This document shows, one piece after another, positions 1 to 6,666 of a stretch of 64,000 nt of DNA. Every line of letters starts with the position of its first letter. Positions within the stretch are counted from its first letter, which is position 1. The translations under genes were made by a program, and so were the position numbers. Location: contig NZ_JAGIAM010000003.1 of NCBI RefSeq assembly GCF_017744835.1, positions 124,001 to 188,000 on the forward strand, written 5' to 3'. This DNA comes from Sphingomonas sp. (GTDB lineage Bacteria > Pseudomonadota > Alphaproteobacteria > Sphingomonadales > Sphingomonadaceae). The notes under the pieces were generated by a model, which ran no database searches, was not told the DNA's origin, and saw only the letters and a program-made list of their open reading frames with translations.

Positions 1-21
1 GCCGGCTGAACCCGACACGCC

Positions 22-414
22 CTAATCCTCGCTCCGCCCGCCGCCCTCGCGGTTGTGCGCATAGCGATGCGCGAGCGGGAAGGGCGGCAACCAGCCCTCC
101 CGTCGCACGGTCCAGCATTCATAACTCGGGACAAACCGGTCGGGCGCATCGAGCGTGCCCAGGTGTACTTCCACTTCGTCGCCGAAGCGCGCGAACACCG
201 AAGAGCCGCAACGCGGGCAGAAATTGCGGCCGGCATAGTCGCGCGTCTCGCCTTCCACAGCCACGGACTCCTGCAGGAAGATCGCGGCAGCAAAGAACAG
301 CGCGCCATGATGCTTGCGGCAGTCGAGGCAATGGCACAGCCCCACGCGATACGGTTGCCCCGTCGCCACGATCCGGACATCGCCGCACAGGCATCCGCCG
401 GTGACCTGGTCCAT
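22..414 (-). CDS. GFA family zinc-binding protein (CENP-V/GFA domain)
   Basis: A 130-residue protein of the glutathione-dependent formaldehyde-activating (GFA/CENP-V) fold. The full zinc ligand set is visible: C8-x-C10, then C27-x-C29-x2-C32 (LCHCLDC), then C66-x2-C69 (CPRCGS). The length is typical of stand-alone GFA proteins. Most members are annotated by fold only, and glutathione or formaldehyde chemistry is not demonstrated for the group, so the substrate is unknown. It is the last gene of a minus-strand run and is separated from the DUF4279 gene by about 40 bp. ATG start at 414. Confidence 0.85.
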   Translation of the reverse strand: MDQVTGGCLCGDVRIVATGQPYRVGLCHCLDCRKHHGALFFAAAIFLQESVAVEGETRDYAGRNFCPRCGSSVFARFGDEVEVHLGTLDAPDRFVPSYECWTVRREGWLPPFPLAHRYAHNREGGGRSED

Positions 415-455
415 GCATCGTCTCCGTTGATTTGAATCTCCGGGAGCGAGAACGG

Positions 456-914
456 CTACTGGAGGGTTGGCGTGCCCAGCCGTTCTTCGAGCCAGCTTTC
501 GATAATCACCGAGACTCCAAAGGGCACGTTCAGAGCGCGGAAAATCTCCAGCGCGTCCGGCGCGACCTCGAATCCGACAATCCCATCATTCGAGCGGTAG
601 CCACAAAAGACGTCGACCTTCGCATCGAGCGAACGCAGATATTCGATCCCCGGCTTGATCGTCCGCCACAATTCTCGAAGATGCTCTGTCAGTTCGACCT
701 CTTCCGGAACGGCAGCGGTGAGGTGCCATGCGTCAGAGCTAGCCCCGCGCCCGCCCGGCTTGGGAGGATCACCCTTGCGATGTTGGTGGGTCGGCTGGAT
801 GCCCAGATGCTTTGTTATCTGATCCAGTGGCAGGCAGTCGCCATGAATGCGCAGCGTGGCGCTGTAGGCGTAGTAGGTCTGCTCCGCATCTGCATCGGGC
901 GGGAAATCTTGCAT
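456..914 (-). CDS. DUF4279 domain-containing protein
   Basis: A protein of about 152 residues matching the DUF4279 family. It opens with a Tyr-rich beta strand (TYYAYSATLRIHG), followed by 'LGIQPTHQHRKGDPP', the pattern in which a DUF4279 domain discriminates a ligand or partner of unknown nature. A longer form starting at TTG 950 is possible. I prefer ATG 914 because the extra 12 residues have no ribosome-binding site and do not fit the family start. Soluble and cytoplasmic, with no signal peptide. It follows map on the same strand. Confidence 0.7.
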   Translation of the reverse strand: MQDFPPDADAEQTYYAYSATLRIHGDCLPLDQITKHLGIQPTHQHRKGDPPKPGGRGASSDAWHLTAAVPEEVELTEHLRELWRTIKPGIEYLRSLDAKVDVFCGYRSNDGIVGFEVAPDALEIFRALNVPFGVSVIIESWLEERLGTPTLQ

Positions 915-963
915 CCCCGGATATAGCCGAACGGGTCTGCCTTTCGTCAATGATCGCGAAGGC

Positions 964-1743
964 TCACGCGCTTCTCGCGAGCACCGGCCGCTCGTCCGGC
1001 CGCAGCGTCAGCACCTCTACGCCGTCGGCAGTCACCGCCACCGTATGCTCGAACTGCGCCGAGAGCTTGCGGTCGTTGGTGACCACCGTCCAGCCGTCGT
1101 CCTCGGTCGTCACCTTGCGCGTGCCTTGGTTGAGCATCGGCTCGACGGTGAAGACCATGCCCTCGCGCAGCTTCATCCCCGTGCCCGGCCGGCCGAAATG
1201 GAGGATTTGGGGTTCCTCGTGCATCTCGCGGCCGATGCCGTGCCCGCAATAGTCGCGGACGACCGAATAGCCGTGCTTCTTGGCGTGGCGCTCGATCGCG
1301 AAGCCGATGTCGCCCAGATGCGCGCCCGGGCGCACCTGGCCGATGCCCTTCCACATCGCTTCCTGCGTCACCCGTACCAGCCGCCGCGCCGCGGGCGAGA
1401 CCTCGCCGACCATATAGGTCTTGCTCGAATCCGCGATGAAGCCGTTCTTCTCGAGCGTGATGTCGAGGTTGATGATGTCGCCGTCGCGGATGATGTCGTC
1501 GGGTCTAGGTACGCCGTGGCAGACGACGTGGTTGATCGAGCAGTTGAGTACATATTTGAAGCCGTACTGCCCCTTGCTCGCGGGGCGCGCCGCCAGATCC
1601 TCGGTGATGAACCGCTCGACCAGGTCGTTGACCTGCAGCGTCGACATGCCCGCGAGCTGCTGGCCATCGAGCATCTCGAACACCGATGCGAGCAGCTTGC
1701 CCGACACGCGCATCAGCGCAAGCTCGTCCGGGGTCTTCACCAT
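964..1743 (-). CDS. map: Type I methionine aminopeptidase
   Basis: Removes the N-terminal methionine from nascent cytosolic proteins. The 259-residue length is normal for a type I bacterial enzyme without an N-terminal extension. The five metal ligands are present: the two aspartates in 'NLDITLEKNGFIADSSK', His in 'GHGIGREMHEEPQ', Glu in 'FTVEPMLN' and Glu in 'QFEHTVAVT'. ATG 1743 lies one base after the stop of the ParD-like gene, so the two are read as one unit. Pairing of map with a small ParD-like gene suggests co-regulation from the palindromic promoter at 1974-1990. Confidence 0.97.
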   Translation of the reverse strand: MVKTPDELALMRVSGKLLASVFEMLDGQQLAGMSTLQVNDLVERFITEDLAARPASKGQYGFKYVLNCSINHVVCHGVPRPDDIIRDGDIINLDITLEKNGFIADSSKTYMVGEVSPAARRLVRVTQEAMWKGIGQVRPGAHLGDIGFAIERHAKKHGYSVVRDYCGHGIGREMHEEPQILHFGRPGTGMKLREGMVFTVEPMLNQGTRKVTTEDDGWTVVTNDRKLSAQFEHTVAVTADGVEVLTLRPDERPVLARSA

Positions 1744-1744
1744 C

Positions 1745-1951
1745 TCAGGCGGCCGCGGCCTCGGGCATGCGAACGTTCGCAGCGGCGAACTGCATCCGGA
1801 CGATCTCGTTGAAGGAGAGCGTGGGATTGGCCTCGGCGAGCATGCCGATCGTCATCCAGAACTCGGCTTGGGCATTGATCGAGCGGCACATTACCGCGCT
1901 GGCGCGGCGCGCCTCCTCGTGCAGCTCGTCGTCGATTTTCACGATGCCCAT
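1745..1951 (-). CDS. ParD-like antitoxin-family protein (DUF3423-like)
   Basis: A 68-residue protein resembling the ParD-like family. It has an N-terminal beta strand (MGIVKIDDELHEEARRAS) of ribbon-helix-helix type and a helical remainder. The start ATG 1951 is preceded by 'cggag' at good spacing. No RelE/ParE toxin follows; the partner position is taken by map, which begins one base after this stop. It may therefore act as a DNA-binding regulator of the map unit rather than as a true antitoxin. The perfect palindrome directly upstream fits autoregulation by a ribbon-helix-helix dimer (inference). Confidence 0.75.
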   Translation of the reverse strand: MGIVKIDDELHEEARRASAVMCRSINAQAEFWMTIGMLAEANPTLSFNEIVRMQFAAANVRMPEAAAA

Positions 1952-1973
1952 GGCGATCTCCGATAGATAAACA

Positions 1974-1990
1974 ATATACGAATCGTATAT
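1974..1990. promoter_or_regulatory. Palindromic operator upstream of parD-like/map
   Basis: ATATACGA-a-TCGTATAT is a perfect 8-bp inverted repeat with a one-base centre, 23 bp upstream of the ParD-like start codon. It lies in an AT-rich island (acaatatacgaatcgtatat) that stands out in this GC-rich region. It is placed like a promoter-overlapping operator and is the obvious candidate site for the ParD-like protein itself. Confidence 0.6.
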
Positions 1991-2008
1991 GGATCATATG
2001 CCAGCAAG

Positions 2009-3226
2009 TCAATCCGCCAGCAGCGCCTTCGCCGCGGCGATTCCCGATTCATAGGCGCCGTGCACCGTCGAGAAGGCCGTCGCCGAACAGGCCTCGCCAG
2101 CGAAGTGCACCCGTTCGTCCACCGGTGCCGCCAGCACCGCGCGCGCCTCCGCATGCCCCGGCAGCGCATGGCTGTAGCCGCCGCGGATATGGTCCTCGCG
2201 GCCCCAGGCCGATCCCGCGACCAGCCGCAGCCGCTTGCGCCAGTCGTTCCCGAGCAGCGCGCAAAGCTCGTCGATCGCGAAGGCCGCCGCACCGTCGAGC
2301 CCCGCAGCCTCCATCGCCAGCGCCCCTTCGCCGCCGAACATCGCCTCGACTAGCGGTCGCCCGAAGGGGCGCAGCGTATAGGTGCCGGTCACGCTCGCGC
2401 GCGGATTGCCGAGCAGATGCGCGTTGGCCGGTATCTCCTCGCCGCCCTCCAGCGCCAGGAACAGCTTGTCGGCAAAACCCAGCGGCAGGCAGGCGGCGGC
2501 GTGGAGCACCGCGTCGAAGCCCGCGCCAAAGTCGATCGCGCCGCCTGCGAGCACATTGGTCGAGACGGTGACGATCGCCGCGTCCGCTGCGATGTCGCCG
2601 CGCGGCGTGACGATCCGCAGCCGCGCGCTTGTGCGGTCGATCGCCGTCACCGGCGTCGCGAGCGCGGTGCGCAACCCCGCCGCATGCGCCGCGACCAGCG
2701 CGCCATAGCCCTCGGCCACGCGCCAGTCCGTCTCGGTCGCGGCGTCGGCATAGGCGAGATAGTCGGCGATCGAGACTTCGGCCGTCGCGGCGCCATTGAT
2801 GAAGCCGCTCAGCGCGTCGAGATACGGCGTCCAGCGCCCGCCCGGCTCGATCGCGTCGGCAGCCCGGTCGCTCGCTGGCGGATCCGCGCGCATGCGTCGT
2901 TCGAGGGCTGCATAGGCACCGGCTGCCGCACGCTGCTCCTCGGGCGAAAACCCCAGGTCGCGCCACTGCTCGCGCCACCGCGGAAGCGTACGGTCAACGG
3001 TGAAGCCATGTTCGCCCGCCAGCCCGACCCAGGGGTTGCGCTCGGCCGAATGGAGCCAGCCCGCGCCCAGGTCGAGCGCCATGCCGCCGCGCACCACCGT
3101 ATGCGCCCGCCCGCCGAGCCGGTCGCCGGCCTCGACCAGCAGCACGTCGACGCCCGCCTGGCCGAGCCGGTGCGTCGCCGCGATCCCCGCCGCACCGCCG
3201 CCGATCACCGCGACCCGTGCCTGCAT
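2009..3226 (-). CDS. Flavin-dependent amine oxidase (NAD(P)/FAD-dependent)
   Basis: A flavoprotein of about 405 residues in the monoamine oxidase superfamily. The N-terminus has the Rossmann dinucleotide fold VAVIGGGAAGIAATH and then the acidic end of strand 2 with 'GDRLGGRAHT'. The C-terminus has the second FAD motif 'HFAGEACSATAFSTVHGA'. The substrate amine cannot be told from sequence. I use the ATG at 3226 because GGAGG lies 8 bases upstream; GTG 3235 and ATG 3232 crowd that site. It follows the MaoC gene with a 27-bp gap. Confidence 0.88.
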   Translation of the reverse strand: MQARVAVIGGGAAGIAATHRLGQAGVDVLLVEAGDRLGGRAHTVVRGGMALDLGAGWLHSAERNPWVGLAGEHGFTVDRTLPRWREQWRDLGFSPEEQRAAAGAYAALERRMRADPPASDRAADAIEPGGRWTPYLDALSGFINGAATAEVSIADYLAYADAATETDWRVAEGYGALVAAHAAGLRTALATPVTAIDRTSARLRIVTPRGDIAADAAIVTVSTNVLAGGAIDFGAGFDAVLHAAACLPLGFADKLFLALEGGEEIPANAHLLGNPRASVTGTYTLRPFGRPLVEAMFGGEGALAMEAAGLDGAAAFAIDELCALLGNDWRKRLRLVAGSAWGREDHIRGGYSHALPGHAEARAVLAAPVDERVHFAGEACSATAFSTVHGAYESGIAAAKALLAD

Positions 3227-3253
3227 CCGCATCACCTCCGCCCGGCCAACGCC

Positions 3254-3709
3254 TCAGGTCGTCGGGCGGCTCCGCAGCAGCGCCGAGCGCAGGCACTCGC
3301 ACACCGGCTCGCCGCGCTGGTTGAGCATCTGGTGCCGCCAGGTGACGATCCCCTGTCCGGGCCTCGACTTCGACGGCCGCGTCTCCACCACTTCGCTCTC
3401 GGCGCGCAGCGTGTCGCCGATGAACACCGGCCTGGGCATGACGAGCTTGTCGTATCCCAGGTTCGCCACCAGCGTCCCCGCGGTCGTGTCGCCCACGGTG
3501 ATCCCCACCATCAGGCTGAAGGTGAAGGTGCCGTTGACGAGGATCTGCCCGAACTCGCTCGCCCGCGCCGCCTCGGCATCGATGTGGAGCGGCTGGGTGT
3601 TGTGGGTCAGCGTGGAGAAGATCAGATTGTCGGTCTCGGTCACCGTCCGCCGCAATTCGTGCGCGATCCGGTCGCCGACCTGCCATTCGTCGAAGAAACG
3701 CCCCGCCAT
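3254..3709 (-). CDS. MaoC family hot-dog dehydratase
   Basis: A protein of about 151 residues with the single hot-dog fold of MaoC-like enoyl-CoA hydratases. The hydratase signature region is 'NTQPLHIDAEAARASEFGQILVNGTFTFS', with the catalytic-type D and H in 'PLHID' and the following small-residue stretch. It probably hydrates an acyl-CoA. The mesaconyl/beta-methylmalyl-CoA type is one possibility, but substrate assignment is not secure. The start ATG 3709 overlaps the GNAT stop as TGATG, indicating translational coupling; GTG 3712 is an alternative. Confidence 0.85.
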   Translation of the reverse strand: MAGRFFDEWQVGDRIAHELRRTVTETDNLIFSTLTHNTQPLHIDAEAARASEFGQILVNGTFTFSLMVGITVGDTTAGTLVANLGYDKLVMPRPVFIGDTLRAESEVVETRPSKSRPGQGIVTWRHQMLNQRGEPVCECLRSALLRSRPTT

Positions 3710-4182
3710 CACTCTGCCTCCGCGAGCCGGAGCTTGAAGCCGAAGTGGCTCTTCTCCCAGCCCATGTTTTCATAGAAGCGGTGCGCGTCGACCCGGTCCT
3801 GTTTCGACATCAGCTGCACCATGCGGCACCCGCGCGCGCGGCATTGCTCGACTGCCCATTCGACCATGCGCGTGCCGAGCCCTTGCCCGCGCTGCGAACC
3901 CGCGATCCGCACCGCCTCGATCTGTCCGCGCCACGCGCCGCGGAACGCGATGCCGGGCAGGAAGCTCAGCTGCATCATCCCCACGATCGCGCCGTCGCTC
4001 TCGGCCACGATCAGCCGCTGGTTGGCATCGCCGTCGATCGCCTCGAACGCCGCCAGATAGCGCGCATCGAGCGGCAGCGACGGGTCCTCGCGGCCCCGGC
4101 TCAGCGCGTCGTCGGCGAGCAGCGCGACCAGCGCCGGCAGGTCCTCCGCGCGCGCGTCGCGAAAGGCCAGCGCCGCGCTCAC
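3709..4182 (-). CDS. GNAT family N-acetyltransferase
   Basis: A protein of about 157 residues with one GNAT domain. The acetyl-CoA pyrophosphate loop is the Q/RxxGxG/A region 'RGQGLGTRMVEWAVEQ', near residues 98-113. The C-terminal 'AHRFYENMGWEKSHFGF' is the usual beta6-beta7 element. I chose GTG 4182 because its GTGA overlaps the stop of the MoxR ATPase gene. Longer extensions in this frame run antisense-like through the ATPase gene and are spurious. Substrate unknown. Confidence 0.87.
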   Translation of the reverse strand: MSAALAFRDARAEDLPALVALLADDALSRGREDPSLPLDARYLAAFEAIDGDANQRLIVAESDGAIVGMMQLSFLPGIAFRGAWRGQIEAVRIAGSQRGQGLGTRMVEWAVEQCRARGCRMVQLMSKQDRVDAHRFYENMGWEKSHFGFKLRLAEAE

Positions 4183-5027
4183 GCCTTGCCCTGCCGCCGC
4201 GCCATGAACGCCAGCCGCTCGAACAGCATCACGTCCTGTTCGTTCTTGAGCAGCGCCCCGTGCAGCGGCGGGATCGCCTTGGCCGGATCGCGCGACTGGA
4301 GCACGTCGAGCGGCATGTCCTCGTGCAGCAGCAGCTTGAGCCAGTCGAGCAGCTCGCTCGTGCTCGGCTTCTTCTTGAGCCCCGGCACTTCGCGGATCTC
4401 GTAGAACAGGTCGAGGGCGCGGCTCACCAGCAGCTTCTGGATGCCGGGGAAGTGCACGTCGATGATCTCGATCATGGTTTCGCGGTCGGGGAAGCGGATG
4501 AAGTGGAAGAAGCAGCGGCGGAGGAACGCGTCGGGGAGTTCCTTCTCGTTGTTGCTGGTGATCACCACCACCGGGCGCTCGGCGGCGCGGACCGTCTCGC
4601 CGGTCTCGTAGACGTGGAATTCCATCCGATCGAGCTCCTGGAGCAGGTCGTTCGGGAATTCGATGTCGGCCTTGTCGATCTCGTCGATCAGCAGCACCGG
4701 CAGCTGCGGCGCGGTGAACGCGTCCCACAGCTTGCCGCGGCGGATATAGTTCGCAATCTCGTGCACGCGCGGATCGCCGAGCTGGCCGTCGCGCAGCCGC
4801 GCCACTGCGTCATATTCGTAGAGCCCCTGCTGCGCCTTGGTCGTCGACTTGACGTTCCACTCGATCAGCGGCGCGCCCAGCGCCTTGGCGATCTCATAGG
4901 CGAGCACGGTCTTGCCCGTCCCCGGCTCGCCCTTGACGAGCAGCGGGCGGCGGAGCGTCACCGCCGCATTGACGGCGACCTTCAGGTCCTCCGTCGCGAC
5001 ATAGCTTTGGGTGCCTTCGAAGCGCAT
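4179..5027 (-). CDS. MoxR family AAA+ ATPase
   Basis: A 282-residue AAA+ ATPase of the MoxR type, thought to act as a chaperone maturing metal or protein complexes. Walker A is GEPGTGKT (about 33-40), Walker B is VLLIDEIDKAD (about 111-121) and sensor 1 is ITSNNEKELP (about 156-165). ATG 5027 is the only methionine before the conserved 'YVATEDLKVAVNAAVTL' start. The usual partner gene, a VWA/CoxE-like protein, is not adjacent here; a GNAT gene overlaps its stop instead. Confidence 0.93.
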   Translation of the reverse strand: MRFEGTQSYVATEDLKVAVNAAVTLRRPLLVKGEPGTGKTVLAYEIAKALGAPLIEWNVKSTTKAQQGLYEYDAVARLRDGQLGDPRVHEIANYIRRGKLWDAFTAPQLPVLLIDEIDKADIEFPNDLLQELDRMEFHVYETGETVRAAERPVVVITSNNEKELPDAFLRRCFFHFIRFPDRETMIEIIDVHFPGIQKLLVSRALDLFYEIREVPGLKKKPSTSELLDWLKLLLHEDMPLDVLQSRDPAKAIPPLHGALLKNEQDVMLFERLAFMARRQGKA

Positions 5028-5068
5028 GGGCGCAGTGGTAGAGGGGCAGGGGCCCCCGGCGCAAGCAA

Positions 5069-5740
5069 TCAGGCCAGGACGAGCGCCCGCGCGCTTGCGC
5101 GCGCCTCGAGCAGATCCCACAGCCCGCGGTGCTGCGCGAAGACCTGCTGCGCGCCGAACAGCATCGCGCGCTCCATCATGCCCTCGCGCGCCAGCGTGTC
5201 GACCACGGTCACCGTCTCCTCGGCGAGCGGCAGCGTGACCGCCGGCGCCTCGAGCCCCAGCCGCGTCGCCGCAGCCTCCAGAACCCCGCGGATCACCGTC
5301 CAGTCGAGCACCACCGCCACTGCCGCGCCCACCGCGCAGCCGGCGCGGGCCGACTGGGCGAGCATGTCGAGCGCGTGGCGCTGCGCCGCCGCCGCGGCCT
5401 CGCACTCGGCCTGGCCCGGCGTGCTCGGCAGCGGACCCGCCGCCGCCGCCAGCCGCACCATGAAGGCGCGCTCGCTCACGAAGGCATCGGCCGCAGCCTC
5501 GAGCCAGCCGCGCTCGAGCGGGCTGCGCGCCTGCCCCAGCGCATGGTCGATCGCGCCGGGATGGCGGCCGTGGAGCATGCAGATGTAATGGACCGCGTCG
5601 GCCAGGTCGCGCATCGACGCGCCGCTCTCGGCGAGCCCAAGCAGATGCGCATGGGTGGCGCTGCCGTCCGACGCGGCGAGCGCGCCCATCGGTCCCCAGG
5701 TGCCGCCCAGGCGGGCGATCTGTGCGGAATCAAACGCCAT
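5069..5740 (-). CDS. Conserved alpha-helical protein of unknown function
   Basis: A 223-residue Ala-rich, mainly helical protein without a signal peptide or a confident membrane segment. The stretches 'GHPGAIDHAL'-like and 'SERAFMVRLAAAAGPLPSTPGQAECE' look family-specific, but I do not recognise a catalytic motif. The start at ATG 5740 gives the sensible N-terminus MAFDSAQIARLGG; an upstream in-frame extension to 5812 has no support. It heads the minus-strand run that continues into the MoxR ATPase, with a 41-bp gap. Confidence 0.7.
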   Translation of the reverse strand: MAFDSAQIARLGGTWGPMGALAASDGSATHAHLLGLAESGASMRDLADAVHYICMLHGRHPGAIDHALGQARSPLERGWLEAAADAFVSERAFMVRLAAAAGPLPSTPGQAECEAAAAAQRHALDMLAQSARAGCAVGAAVAVVLDWTVIRGVLEAAATRLGLEAPAVTLPLAEETVTVVDTLAREGMMERAMLFGAQQVFAQHRGLWDLLEARASARALVLA

Positions 5741-6095
5741 AAGACCCCAACGCTTACCACCGGCCAAGACGGCCGATGCAGCTTCATGCATCAAGGGGGG
5801 ATACCGAACCACGTAAAGACATGGTTGACGGGAAATTTACTGTGGACGACTCGCGGTTGGCACGGCGCCGCGGGCAGGCGGGCGAGGGTCCTGCGCCAAG
5901 TAGCGCAATGACTTGCGACAGTAATCGTACAAGTGAAGCGCGATCTTCGCAGCCGCGTGATTTGGCCCGCGACTCGGGCTGCTTGCGCTCGACCACGGCG
6001 AGTCAGGGCAGCGGGGCAGCGCGCGTCCTGCGCATAGCCTCGACTCGCTGCGAACCCATCTGGAACATTTTGCTTGACAAAGCGCCCGAGTTGTG
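5741..6095. other. Intergenic region, divergent promoters
   Basis: 355 bp between the divergent unknown gene (minus) and the terminase pair (plus). Open frames through it are extensions or shadows without ribosome-binding sites. The only structured signals I see are at its right end: TTGACA at 6074-6079, a plausible -35 for the terminase genes, followed by the SOS box that begins at 6096. No RNA gene or coding region is supported. Confidence 0.5.
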
Positions 6096-6110
6096 GAACA
6101 AATGCGGAAC
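6096..6110. promoter_or_regulatory. Predicted LexA/SOS box upstream of the terminase pair
   Basis: GAACAAATGCGGAAC matches the alphaproteobacterial LexA box, GAAC-N7-GAAC (equivalently GTTC-N7-GTTC), exactly. It starts 17 bp after TTGACA (6074-6079), so it covers the expected -10 region. It ends 19 bp before the start codon at 6130. This is the correct geometry for LexA repression released by DNA damage. Confidence 0.65.
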
Positions 6111-6129
6111 ATTCAGGGGAGTCGATGAC

Positions 6130-6666
6130 ATGGCTGAACAGAAGGCCGGGCTCGTTCTGCGCGCCTCGGGCAAGGATGGGCCGCAGCGCATTCGCGTCAA
6201 AGGCAAATGGTGGACGCCGCAATCGGAAGGCGTCTTCCTCGATCATCTCGCCGCCAGCTGCAACGTCGCCTGGGCGGCCGCGCAATGCGGCTTTTCCGCA
6301 GTCACCGTGTACAATCATCGCCGTACCGATGCGGCGTTCGCGCAGAAGTGGCGCGAAGCGCTCGACGAGGGCTATATCCGGCTGGAGACGGAGCTGCTCG
6401 GCACCGCCACCGACTATGTGGAGCGCCTGCGCGAGGATCCCGAGCTTCCGCTCAAGCACATGAGCGTCCGCGAGGCGATCAGCCTGCTCCGCCGCCATGG
6501 CGGCCCCGGCGGCAATCCTTCCGCGCGCGGCGGCCGCTTCCAGGCGCGCCCGCGATCGCTCGAGGAAGTGCGCGATTCAATCCTCGAGAAGCTCGAATCG
6601 ATCGAAGCCGCCCGCCGCGCCGAGGCCCGCGGGAAAACGGAGGACGAGCCGGATGGCGAAGCCTGA
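6130..6666 (+). CDS. Terminase small-subunit-like HTH protein
   Basis: A 178-residue protein. Its N-terminal half carries a helix-turn-helix of the terminase small-subunit/homeodomain type ('FLDHLAASCNVAWAAAQCGFSAVTVYNHR', about residues 37-66), the motif that recognises packaging DNA. The C-terminus is charged and helical. ATG 6130 follows 'aggggag' at 9 bp. It overlaps the large terminase subunit start by 14 bp, so they are translationally coupled. It probably forms the DNA-recognition part of a packaging motor. The overlapping SOS box implies damage-inducible expression. Confidence 0.75.
   Translation: MAEQKAGLVLRASGKDGPQRIRVKGKWWTPQSEGVFLDHLAASCNVAWAAAQCGFSAVTVYNHRRTDAAFAQKWREALDEGYIRLETELLGTATDYVERLREDPELPLKHMSVREAISLLRRHGGPGGNPSARGGRFQARPRSLEEVRDSILEKLESIEAARRAEARGKTEDEPDGEA

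Noticed and set aside
1745..1951. Complete type II toxin-antitoxin pair
   Set aside because: No ParE/RelE-like toxin gene overlaps or follows; the next gene is map.
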